Position numbers and translations under genes: made by a program. From Azospirillum brasilense (GTDB taxonomy: Bacteria > Pseudomonadota > Alphaproteobacteria > Rickettsiales > UBA3002), in assembly GCA_003241645.1 (NCBI GenBank), contig QFOX01000083.1, forward strand, positions 1 to 6,796: 6,796 nucleotides of DNA, given 5' to 3'. Shown here piece after piece: positions 1 to 6,004 of this stretch (position 1 is the first letter of the stretch; each line of letters begins with the position of its first letter). A model generated the notes under the pieces. The model made no database searches, had not been told where the DNA came from, and saw only the letters and a program-made list of their open reading frames with translations.

Positions 1-1001
1 GCACGGCCTACAAAGTATTCACCCCGTTCTACCAGAAAACATGGCGCCCGCAGGTGGGGCCGGAAACCGTGGCCGCGTTCACGGTGAACGATAAAGGCCG
101 CTACGCCGATGTGGCGCAAAGCCGCGCTACCGCGCGCGAGGCCGGGCTCGAAGTGCTGGAGCTGCACCATGGGCCGGCGCACATGCTCAAGGCCGTAGGC
201 TATGAATATGCGGAAGACCCAATCTGGGCGGTGGATGATGTGGCCGCGCGGCTGGAGCGTTTCATTGAACAGCGGTTGAGCAACTACCCCACGGCGCGCA
301 ATTCAGTGTCGAAACCCGGCACCAGCCAGCTTTCGCCCTACCTGCGTTTCGGCCACGTTTCCATTCGCGAGGTCGCCCGCGCTGCCATGGAGCACGGGCA
401 GGGCGAGAAATGGATCAGCGAACTGGGGTGGCGCGAGTTCTATGTGAGCGTGCTGGCGCATTTCCCTGAAGTGGTCACGCAGGAATTCGCCAAACACTAC
501 CGCGGCGGGGTGATTCCGTGGCGCGACAACGCGGCGCAGTTGAAGGCGTTCTGCGAAGGGCGCACGGGCTACCCCATCGTGGATGCGGCGGTGCGCGAGC
601 TGCTCACCACCGGCTGGATGCATAACCGCGCCCGCATGATCGTGGCGAGCTTCTTCACCAAGCATTTGCTGATGGACTGGCGCATCGGTGAGGCGTTCTT
701 TGCGCAGTATTTGATGGATTACGACCTCGCCAGCAACAATGGCGGCTGGCAGTGGAGCGCCTCCACCGGCACGGATGCGCAACCGTATTTCCGTGTGTTC
801 AACCCCACGCTGCAGGGCGAAAAGTTCGACCCCGAGGGCGAGTATGTGCGCGGCTACGTGCCCGAACTGCGCGACGTGCCCACCAAACACATCCACACCC
901 CGTGGCTGAGCCTGCTGAAACCGAAGGATTACCCGGCCCCCATCGTGGAGCATGCGCAGGCGCGCCGACGGGCCATTGCAGCCTTCAAAAAGGCAGCGTA
1001 A
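1..1001 (+). CDS. phrB: Deoxyribodipyrimidine (CPD) photolyase, class I, 5'-truncated by window edge
   Basis: Light-driven DNA repair flavoenzyme that splits cyclobutane pyrimidine dimers in the cytoplasm. The reading frame is open from base 3 and begins TAYKVFTPFYQKTW, the family's linker motif, so the gene starts outside the window. The antenna-cofactor domain (about 130 residues) is missing; the FAD domain is complete. Numbering from the GTG at 54: TSQLSPYL (90-97) is the FAD phosphate loop, TGWMHNRARM (186-195) and NNGGWQWSASTGTDAQPYFR (228-247) are the class I signatures. W156, W209 and W232 have the same spacing as E. coli W306, W359 and W382, so the electron-transfer triad looks intact, and N228 matches the flavin-contacting Asn378. 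It lies 22 bases before a hydrolase gene on the same strand. The GTG at 54 is not the true start, because the homology continues upstream of it. A photolyase-like cryptochrome is possible but less likely given the matched residues. Confidence 0.95.
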   Translation, partial: TAYKVFTPFYQKTWRPQVGPETVAAFTVNDKGRYADVAQSRATAREAGLEVLELHHGPAHMLKAVGYEYAEDPIWAVDDVAARLERFIEQRLSNYPTARNSVSKPGTSQLSPYLRFGHVSIREVARAAMEHGQGEKWISELGWREFYVSVLAHFPEVVTQEFAKHYRGGVIPWRDNAAQLKAFCEGRTGYPIVDAAVRELLTTGWMHNRARMIVASFFTKHLLMDWRIGEAFFAQYLMDYDLASNNGGWQWSASTGTDAQPYFRVFNPTLQGEKFDPEGEYVRGYVPELRDVPTKHIHTPWLSLLKPKDYPAPIVEHAQARRRAIAAFKKAA

Positions 1002-1010
1002 GCTGCCGCC

Positions 1011-1017
1011 AAAGGAG
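1011..1017 (+). promoter_or_regulatory. Ribosome binding site of the hydrolase gene
   Basis: AAAGGAG lies 6 bases before the ATG at 1024. It fixes the start there rather than at the in-frame upstream start at 952, which lies inside the photolyase gene and would put charged residues in front of the signal peptide. Confidence 0.8.
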
Positions 1018-1023
1018 TTGCCC

Positions 1024-1824
1024 ATGCGTTACGCGATCGCTGTTCTTTGCCTGCTTGCCCTGCCGTTCAGCGGGCAGGCCGAACCCACGGAATACGCCTA
1101 TGGCGAGCACCCCAAACAGAAGCTGGACGTGATGACGCCTGCATCGGCTTCGGGTGCGCCCATCATCGTGATGGTGCATGGCGGTGGCTGGCGCCACGGC
1201 GACAAAGCCATGGGGCGCATGGTCAATAACAAGTCTGCGCATTACGTGAAGAAGGGCTACATCTTCGTGTCGGTGAACTACCGCCTGCTGCCGGATGCCG
1301 ACCCCTACGAACAGGCGCAGGACGTGGCCGCCGCGGCGCGCTACGTGCAGGACCATGCCGCGCAGTGGGGCGGCGATGCACGCCATATGGTGCTGATGGG
1401 GCATTCCGCCGGCGCGCATCTGGTGTCGTTGCTGGGGGCGAACCCGGCGGGCTTCGGCTTGCAGCCGTGGGCAGCGACGGTGGCGCTGGACAGTGGCGGT
1501 ATGGATATTATCGAGACCATGCAGGAGCGGCATTTCCCACTCTATGACGATGCGTTCGGCACCGACAAAGCCTTCTGGGAAAAGACCTCGCCCGAAGCGC
1601 AACTGACGCAGCAGGCAACGCCATTTTTGATCGTGTGCTCCAGCAAGCGCCAGTCGCCCTGTGCGCAGGCGAAGGATTTTGCCCGCGTGGCCGAACCGCT
1701 CGGCGTGCTGGTAGAGATCCTGCCGGAGGATAAATCACACGCCGAGATCAACAAGGATCTGGGCGACGATGCGCGCTACACCGCGCAGGTGGATGGGTTC
1801 CTGATGCGGGTGCTTGGCCGCTAA
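1024..1824 (+). CDS. Secreted alpha/beta hydrolase (esterase/lipase-like)
   Basis: Predicted periplasmic carboxylic-ester hydrolase of 266 residues; substrate unknown. Residues 1-19 form a signal peptide (hydrophobic 4-15, then SGQA before the cut). HGGGW (52-56) is the oxyanion-hole motif of the hormone-sensitive-lipase/feruloyl-esterase-like branch, GHSAG (126-130) is the nucleophile elbow with Ser128, and His239 in DKSHAE fits the catalytic histidine. The catalytic acid is not obvious: the place where the family usually has HGxxD reads VCSSKRQSPC (204-213), with two cysteines that could form a disulfide outside the cytoplasm. The start is chosen by the AAAGGAG site and the signal peptide. 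The gene follows the photolyase gene by 22 bases and is probably cotranscribed with it; no functional link is evident. It ends 2 bases from the stop of the convergent cupin gene. Fold assignment is firm; function is not. Confidence 0.88.
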   Translation: MRYAIAVLCLLALPFSGQAEPTEYAYGEHPKQKLDVMTPASASGAPIIVMVHGGGWRHGDKAMGRMVNNKSAHYVKKGYIFVSVNYRLLPDADPYEQAQDVAAAARYVQDHAAQWGGDARHMVLMGHSAGAHLVSLLGANPAGFGLQPWAATVALDSGGMDIIETMQERHFPLYDDAFGTDKAFWEKTSPEAQLTQQATPFLIVCSSKRQSPCAQAKDFARVAEPLGVLVEILPEDKSHAEINKDLGDDARYTAQVDGFLMRVLGR

Positions 1825-1826
1825 GC

Positions 1827-2252
1827 CTAGCGTGCCGTGTGTTTGATGACGGTGTTGGTGCTCTCACCCTCAGGCAGGTGGTCGATCACAAGGATCTTCA
1901 TGGGCACGTCGCCGCTGTTGCGGCCCCAGTGCCAATGGTTGGGCGCTTCGGCCGCGAAGGTGCCTTCTTTCCACTTCACCACTTTGTTGTCCGGCGGGTA
2001 GATGAATTCCACTTCCCCTTGCATGATGTACGCATAACGCGGGTAGGGGTGCTTGTGCATGGGCAGCGCCGCGCCCACCGGCAGCTCGTATTGCATCACC
2101 CGCAGGTTCGGGTTTTCCGGCAGGGTAATGCGCTCGCCATTCATGTAGGTATTGGTTTTTGCGATCTCTTTGATGCGCGTCAGGTTGTCATCCACCGCGT
2201 GGGCGGCGAAGGGAAGGGCGAGCACGGCGAATGCAGCGTAGCGTGGGTTCAT
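1827..2252 (-). CDS. Small secreted cupin-domain protein
   Basis: A 141-residue single-domain cupin with a signal peptide (1-19, ending AAHA before VDDN), so probably periplasmic. Function unknown. Cupin motif 1 is G60-x5-H66-x-H68; the glutamate that usually follows as a metal ligand is not there (HPYPRYAY instead), while the motif's closing QGE (78-80) is kept. Motif 2 is EGTFAAEAPNHWHWGRN (96-112), with His106/His108 and Asn112. Two or three histidines could still bind a metal. The ATG overlaps the galU TGA as ATGA and no Shine-Dalgarno sequence precedes it, so translation probably depends on ribosomes finishing galU. Pairing of a periplasmic cupin with galU is not an arrangement I recognise. 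It could be an enzyme, a sugar-binding protein or a sensor; the sequence does not decide. Confidence 0.85.
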   Translation of the reverse strand: MNPRYAAFAVLALPFAAHAVDDNLTRIKEIAKTNTYMNGERITLPENPNLRVMQYELPVGAALPMHKHPYPRYAYIMQGEVEFIYPPDNKVVKWKEGTFAAEAPNHWHWGRNSGDVPMKILVIDHLPEGESTNTVIKHTAR

Positions 2253-3211
2253 GAGGCGATGGCCTGTTGATTTGCAAGCAGGGTGGAAATTTTCTGGTAC
2301 ACGGCCTCGCGCGTGTCGTCACGGCTGAGGGCGAGGGCGACGTTGGCTTCGATGTAGCCGGCGACTTCGCCGCAATCGTAACGCGTGCCGTCGAACCGGT
2401 AGCCATAGAACGGCGTGCTGCCGATCTGGCTGGCCATGGCGTCGGTCAGCTGGATCTCGCCGCCTGCGCCGGTGCGCTGTTCCTCCAGCACGTCGAAAAT
2501 ACTGGGCTGCAGAATGTAACGGCCAATGATGGACAGCGTGCTTGGCGCGTCCTCGGGTTTGGGTTTTTCAACCAGCCCCGTCGCTTTCACTAAGCGCTGC
2601 TGCACATCCTGCGTAGCGCCGAAGCTGCGCGCGCCGCTGGCGGCGGGGGGAAGCGGAGCGTGGGGGGCAAGGCCCCCCTCAAGCTTCAATATCCCATAGC
2701 TGGCGGTTTTAGCGCGCGGCACATCCATCACCGCGGCCATGTTGGCGGTGGGGTTGGCGGCGAAGGCTTCCACCATCTGGCTTAGGCAGGGGGTGGGGGC
2801 ATGCACCAGGTCGTCGGCCAGGATCACCGCGAACGGTTCATTGCCAATGGCATGGCGCGCGCACCAGACCGCGTGGCCCAGCCCGAGTGGCTGCTGCTGG
2901 CGCAGGTAGGTCATGGTGCCGGGCTTGGGCAGGAAATCGCGCGTGGCGGCCAGCGCGTCGTTCTTGCGTTTACCGCCCAGCATGGCTTCCAGCTCGTAAG
3001 CATGGTCGAAATGGTTCTCGATCGCGTCCTTATTCCGCCCGGTCACAAAGATGAATTGCTCGATGCCGGCCGCCGCCGCTTCCTCAAAAGCGTAGTGGAT
3101 CAAGGGCTTATCCACCACCGGCAGCATTTCTTTGGGCATGGATTTGGTCGCGGGCAAAAAGCGCGTGCCCAGCCCGCCTACGGGGAAAACCACTTTACGA
3201 ATTCGGCTCAT
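2249..3211 (-). CDS. galU: UTP--glucose-1-phosphate uridylyltransferase
   Basis: Makes UDP-glucose from UTP and glucose-1-phosphate in the cytoplasm, for envelope polysaccharides, glycolipids and galactose metabolism. The protein has 320 residues. GGLGTRFLPATKSMPKEMLP (12-31) is the nucleotide-binding signature; QPLGLGHAV (107-115), ILADDL (130-135, metal-binding Asp), VEKPKPEDAPS (214-224), GEIQLTDAM (251-259) and YDCG (278-281) are all present. The start is the ATG at 3211, because the protein matches the family from MSRIRKVVFP on; the frame stays open upstream to 3601 but that stretch runs over rpmG in antisense. No good Shine-Dalgarno sequence is seen; a 5-bp hairpin sits there instead. 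The odd part is residues about 179-208, roughly 15-20 residues longer than in E. coli GalU and encoded by hairpin-rich DNA. The domain core is intact, so the enzyme is probably active. A cupin gene is coupled to its stop. Confidence 0.95.
   Translation of the reverse strand: MSRIRKVVFPVGGLGTRFLPATKSMPKEMLPVVDKPLIHYAFEEAAAAGIEQFIFVTGRNKDAIENHFDHAYELEAMLGGKRKNDALAATRDFLPKPGTMTYLRQQQPLGLGHAVWCARHAIGNEPFAVILADDLVHAPTPCLSQMVEAFAANPTANMAAVMDVPRAKTASYGILKLEGGLAPHAPLPPAASGARSFGATQDVQQRLVKATGLVEKPKPEDAPSTLSIIGRYILQPSIFDVLEEQRTGAGGEIQLTDAMASQIGSTPFYGYRFDGTRYDCGEVAGYIEANVALALSRDDTREAVYQKISTLLANQQAIAS
2611..2678 (-). repeat. Palindromic repeat-like insertion inside galU
   Basis: A GC-rich segment of about 70 bases with three successive inverted repeats: 2611-2617/2624-2630 (7 bp, one G:T pair, loop of 6), 2632-2637/2640-2645 (6 bp, 2 bases between) and 2662-2668/2672-2678 (perfect 7 bp, GGGGGGC and GCCCCCC, loop of 3). 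It is in frame with galU and encodes residues about 179-200, including the string ARSFGATQDV, with no counterpart in E. coli GalU between the AYGVV-like strand and VEKPK. Rickettsia palindromic elements are known to sit in frame inside protein genes in this way. That this is a member of a dispersed family is my inference; only one copy is in the window. Confidence 0.5.
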
Positions 3212-3225
3212 GCGATTGTCATCGC
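3212..3225 (-). promoter_or_regulatory. Hairpin touching the galU start codon
   Basis: GCGAT-TGTC-ATCGC forms a perfect 5-bp stem with a 4-base loop directly before the galU ATG, in the position where a Shine-Dalgarno sequence would be. It could influence initiation, or be chance. Confidence 0.3.
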
Positions 3226-3270
3226 GGGAATATGGCGGAAAATCAATCAAATTCGGTGCTACATCGTTGC

Positions 3271-3298
3271 TTGACAGCGCGATAAAAATGCGTAAGTT
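3271..3298 (+). promoter_or_regulatory. Probable sigma-70 promoter of the rpmG-yajC-secD operon
   Basis: A consensus -35 box TTGACA (3271-3276) is followed after 16 bases by TAAGTT (3293-3298), a weak -10 box. It lies 27 bases before the rpmG ATG, in the only intergenic space upstream of the operon, and points the right way. The -35 is convincing; the exact -10 is not. The same 114-base gap (3212-3325) must also hold the galU promoter on the other strand, where I see no clear boxes. Confidence 0.6.
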
Positions 3299-3325
3299 CC
3301 GCCACTCAATTGAAAGAGGCATGTT

Positions 3326-3493
3326 ATGGCTAAGAAGGCTACTATTCTTGTAAAGCTGCTGTCGACGGCTGGCACGGGTTATTTCTACGTTCGCAAGCGC
3401 AACCCGCGTAAGCAGACCGAGAAGCTGAAATTCATGAAATACGATCCCCGTGCACGCAAGCACGTTGAGTTCACCGAAACCAAGCTGAAATAG
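3326..3493 (+). CDS. rpmG: 50S ribosomal protein L33 (bL33), zinc-free type
   Basis: Small basic protein of the large ribosomal subunit, located near the E site. It has 55 residues, the usual length, and reads MAKKATILVKLLSTAGTGYF, then YVRKRNPRKQTEKLKFMKYD and PRARKHVEFTETKLK. The STAGTGYFY core, the NPRKQTEKL segment and the KYDP...KHVEF end are typical. There are no cysteines, so this is the form without the two CxxC zinc motifs. The ATG at 3326 has GAAAGAGG (3312-3319) 6 bases upstream. The ATG at 3321 is out of frame and closer to that site, so it is not the start. Codon use is less GC-rich than in the flanking genes, as expected for a highly expressed gene. It appears to be first in an operon with yajC and secD; yajC begins one base after its stop. 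Confidence 0.96.
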   Translation: MAKKATILVKLLSTAGTGYFYVRKRNPRKQTEKLKFMKYDPRARKHVEFTETKLK

Positions 3494-3494
3494 C

Positions 3495-3941
3495 ATGCGC
3501 GCAATCGCCGCTATTCTCGCCATGACCGCGCCTGCTGGCGCGCTGGCGCAGCAAGCAGCCGCTGGTGCCGCGCAATCGCCGCTGGCCAGCATGCTGCCCA
3601 TGGTACTGATCTTCGTGGTGTTCTATTTCCTGCTCATCAAACCGCAGCAGAAGAAGTTCAAGGAGCACAGCGCGTTGCTCACCGGGCTGAAGCGCGGTGA
3701 CGAAGTGGTGACCGCGGGCGGTATCATCGGTAAGGTGGTGGAAGCCGACAAGAACGGCATCACCACCGTGGAGATCGCCAGCGGCGTGACCGTGCAGGTG
3801 ACGAAGCAGAGCATCGCCAGCCTGGTGGAGAAGCCCGGTGTCGCGCCCAAAGCGGCCAGCACCAAAAAGGGCAAGGCCGACGGCGCCGTGAAGAACGACA
3901 ACGTCGTGCTCAAAAAAGACCAGATCGCCAACGATAATTAA
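3495..3941 (+). CDS. yajC: YajC, accessory subunit of the Sec preprotein translocase
   Basis: Inner-membrane protein that associates with SecD and SecF at the SecYEG channel. The 148 residues contain one clear membrane segment (about 32-48) followed by KPQQKKFKEH (49-58) and the soluble domain GDEVVTAGGIIGKVV (68-82), ending VTKQSIASLVEK, all family hallmarks. Two features are longer than usual (the family is commonly near 110 residues): an Ala-rich N-terminus (MRAIAAILAMTAPAGALAQ) that looks like a weak signal sequence, and a Lys-rich tail (113-148). The ATG at 3495 is the first possible in-frame start, since a TGA in this frame lies at 3486-3488. It is one base after the rpmG stop and has no clear Shine-Dalgarno sequence, so translation is probably coupled to rpmG. 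The ATG at 3522 is an alternative start. Confidence 0.95.
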   Translation: MRAIAAILAMTAPAGALAQQAAAGAAQSPLASMLPMVLIFVVFYFLLIKPQQKKFKEHSALLTGLKRGDEVVTAGGIIGKVVEADKNGITTVEIASGVTVQVTKQSIASLVEKPGVAPKAASTKKGKADGAVKNDNVVLKKDQIANDN

Positions 3942-3943
3942 CG

Positions 3944-3964
3944 GCAGGTCGTCGCACGTCCTGC
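3944..3964 (+). promoter_or_regulatory. Intercistronic hairpin between yajC and secD
   Basis: GCAGG-T-CGT-CGC-ACG-T-CCTGC folds into 5 bp, a T:T mismatch, 3 bp and a 3-base loop. There is no T tract after it, so it is not a typical intrinsic terminator. It sits between the yajC stop and the secD ribosome binding site (GGAG at 3973-3976) and could affect mRNA stability or the yajC:secD ratio. Confidence 0.35.
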
Positions 3965-3986
3965 GGCGGCTTGGAGAATCCTCGCC

Positions 3987-5576
3987 ATGCTACCATTCCC
4001 CCGCTGGAAAATGCTTTTCATCGTGTGCGTCAGCGTGTTCTTCACGCTTGCCGCGCTGCCGAACGTGCTGCCGGAGCAAAACCGCGAAAGCCTTCCGGGG
4101 TGGATGAAGAACCCCGTGCCGCTGGGCCTTGACCTGCGCGGGGGTTCGCACCTGCTGCTGCAGCTGGATTTTGACCGTTACCTGCGCGAACACCTTGCGA
4201 ATGCCCGCGACAATTTGCGTAAAGAACTGCGCACCGCCAAGATCGGCTACACCGACCTGCGCGCCGGTGCCGACAGCGTCTCGCTGCGCGTGCGCAAAGA
4301 AACGCTGAGCGGTGGCACCACTGTTGAGAAGGTGGTGCGCAAGACCGACCCCGATCTGACGTTGGAAGAAAAAGACGGGGCCTACCGCCTGTTCTACAGC
4401 GAGCGCGCACTGCGCGACATGCAATCGCGGCTGATGGAGCAATCCATCCAGATCGTGAACCGCCGCATCGATGAATCCGGCACCAAGGAGCCCATCATCA
4501 CCCGTCAGGGTGCGGACCGTATCGTGGTGCAGGTGCCCGGCCTTGCCGACCCCGCTGAGCTGAAGCGCCTGCTGGGCAAGACCGCGAAAATGAGCTTCCA
4601 CCTTGTGAACGAATCGGTCTCGCCGGAGAACCTGATGCGCGGTTCGGTGCCGGCTGGCACGCGCATTCTGCCCGGCGACGATAGCGGCGACCCCGCTTCG
4701 GCTACGCGCCGCGGGCAGGAAAAATACGCGGTGTTCAGCGAAGTGGCGCTCTCGGGCGAATTGCTGACCAACGCAAACGCCACCTATCAGGAAGGCATGC
4801 CGGTGGTGAATTTCCACTTCAACCGCCTTGGCGCGCAGAAATTCGGCGAGATCACGCAGAAGAATATCGGCAAGCGCTTCGCCGTGGTGCTGGATAATAA
4901 GGTCATCACCGCGCCGGTGATCCGCGGGGCGATCCTTGGTGGCTCCGGCATCATCGAGGGCAACTTCACCGTCGAATCCGCCAACGAGCTGGCGACCCTG
5001 CTGCGCGCGGGCGCGCTGCCTGCGCCGCTGGAAGTGGTGGAAGAACGCTCGGTGGGCCCCAGCCTCGGGCAGGATTCGATCGATTCGGGCACGCTGGCCG
5101 CCATCGTCGGCACGGGCATGGTCATTTTCTTCATGTGCATGGCCTATGGCCTGTTCGGCGTGTTCGCCAACATCGCGCTGCTGATCCACCTTATCATCAT
5201 CATGGGCACCATGTCGCTCATGCAGGCCACGCTGACCCTGCCGGGTATCGCAGGGATCGTGCTCACGCTCGGCATGGCGGTGGATGCGAACGTGCTGATC
5301 TTCGAGCGCATGCGCGACGAGATCCGCTTCGGAAAAAGCCCGCTGGCGGCCATTGAGTCCGGCTTCAACTTGGCGTTCGGCACCATCTTTGATTCGAACA
5401 TCACCACGCTGTTCGCAGCGGCGTTGCTTTACACGCTGGGCGCGGGTTCGGTGAAAGGCTTCGCGGTGACGCTGACCATCGGTATCCTGTCCACCATGTT
5501 CGCCAGCGTCATGTTCTGCCGCATGCTCATTGTGTGGTGGGCGCGCAGCACGAAACCCAAGAAGCTGCCGATCTAG
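3987..5576 (+). CDS. secD: Protein translocase subunit SecD
   Basis: Polytopic inner-membrane RND-type protein that, with SecF, uses the proton gradient to pull exported proteins through SecYEG. The 529 residues are full length for stand-alone SecD. In order: membrane segment 1 (9-26), LGLDLRGGSHLLL (46-58, conserved D1 region), a large periplasmic domain (to about 365) with QIVNRRIDESGTKEP (155-169) and ANELATLLRAGALPAPL (332-348), then five membrane segments (about 369-388, 391-411, 418-439, 468-486, 492-517). AVDANVLIFERMRDE (431-445) carries Asp433, which matches the conserved membrane Asp needed for proton coupling, and FDSNITTLFAA (468-478) is the D5 motif. The start has GGAG (3973-3976) 10 bases upstream. 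The protein ends after segment 6, so it is not a SecDF fusion, and no secF follows; the next gene begins 2 bases later. Confidence 0.97.
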   Translation: MLPFPRWKMLFIVCVSVFFTLAALPNVLPEQNRESLPGWMKNPVPLGLDLRGGSHLLLQLDFDRYLREHLANARDNLRKELRTAKIGYTDLRAGADSVSLRVRKETLSGGTTVEKVVRKTDPDLTLEEKDGAYRLFYSERALRDMQSRLMEQSIQIVNRRIDESGTKEPIITRQGADRIVVQVPGLADPAELKRLLGKTAKMSFHLVNESVSPENLMRGSVPAGTRILPGDDSGDPASATRRGQEKYAVFSEVALSGELLTNANATYQEGMPVVNFHFNRLGAQKFGEITQKNIGKRFAVVLDNKVITAPVIRGAILGGSGIIEGNFTVESANELATLLRAGALPAPLEVVEERSVGPSLGQDSIDSGTLAAIVGTGMVIFFMCMAYGLFGVFANIALLIHLIIIMGTMSLMQATLTLPGIAGIVLTLGMAVDANVLIFERMRDEIRFGKSPLAAIESGFNLAFGTIFDSNITTLFAAALLYTLGAGSVKGFAVTLTIGILSTMFASVMFCRMLIVWWARSTKPKKLPI

Positions 5577-5578
5577 CC

Positions 5579-5956
5579 ATGTTCGTGGATGGAAATGGCG
5601 GAGCCTCCGCGACGCATATCCAATCCTACGGCCCGGCGGGGTTCCGCGTGCAGAACACCGACTATCCCCATTCTATTCTGGTGAGCGAGCAGGGCGTGCT
5701 GCCGTTGGAAGCCTCCACGCTTGAATCCTTAAGCCTTGATGCGCTGGAGCCGCTGCTTGCGCGCACGCCACGCATTGAAGTGCTCATCGTGGGTACGGGC
5801 AGTCGCCTTCAGGCCATTCCCGCCCCGCTGAAAGCCGCGCTGCGCGCACAGGGCATCAATAGCGACGCGATGGATACGGGCGCGGCTTGCCGCACTTACA
5901 CCATCCTGCAGTCGGAAGGCCGCAGGGCGGGCGCGGTGCTACTGCTGCCCCAATAA
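5579..5956 (+). CDS. Mth938-like (DUF498/NDUFAF3-type) domain protein
   Basis: A 125-residue soluble protein of the Mth938-like family, whose eukaryotic relative NDUFAF3 takes part in respiratory complex I assembly; the bacterial role is unsettled. Family signs are the N-terminal strand pair around IQSYGPAGFRVQ (14-25), IEVLIVGTG (66-74) and the C-terminal MDTGAACRTYTILQSEGRR (98-116), then AGAVLLLPQ. There is no signal peptide or membrane segment. The ATG at 5579 is 2 bases after the secD stop with no strong Shine-Dalgarno sequence, so coupled translation is likely; the open frame extends back to 5534 but overlaps secD and adds nothing like the family. In many alphaproteobacteria this gene follows secF; here it follows secD directly. 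It is the last gene before a strong terminator. Confidence 0.88.
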   Translation: MFVDGNGGASATHIQSYGPAGFRVQNTDYPHSILVSEQGVLPLEASTLESLSLDALEPLLARTPRIEVLIVGTGSRLQAIPAPLKAALRAQGINSDAMDTGAACRTYTILQSEGRRAGAVLLLPQ

Positions 5957-5957
5957 A

Positions 5958-5990
5958 AAAGCCCGGTGGATTCCACCGGGCTTTCTTTTT
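5958..5990. terminator. Bidirectional intrinsic terminator
   Basis: AAAGCCCGGTGG (5958-5969), loop ATT, CCACCGGGCTTT (5973-5984) is a perfect 12-bp stem, followed by CTTTTT on the plus strand. The A run at 5955-5960 becomes a T tract on the minus strand. It lies between the convergent Mth938-like and superoxide dismutase genes and can serve both. Confidence 0.93.
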
Positions 5991-6004
5991 GATCGCGTGA
6001 ACGC

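Noticed and set aside
54..56. GTG as the start of the photolyase gene
   Set aside because: The same frame continues to base 3 with the family motif YKVFTPF upstream of the GTG, so the gene is cut by the window edge rather than starting here.
303..1025. 240-residue open frame antisense to the photolyase gene
   Set aside because: Shadow of the coding frame: composition is biased, no motif is seen and no ribosome binding site supports it.
2611..2678. Intrinsic terminator or G-quadruplex inside galU
   Set aside because: The hairpin has no T tract on either strand and lies mid-gene. Only two long G runs are present on the plus strand, too few for a simple quadruplex.
3212..3601. Upstream extension of the galU reading frame (130 extra residues)
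   Set aside because: It runs antisense through rpmG, its promoter region and the start of yajC, has no GalU homology, and the family match begins exactly at the ATG at 3211.
3990..5189. 399-residue open frame antisense to secD
   Set aside because: It is His/Gln/Arg-rich with no recognisable fold and lies entirely opposite secD, which is unmistakable. It is a typical shadow frame in GC-rich DNA.
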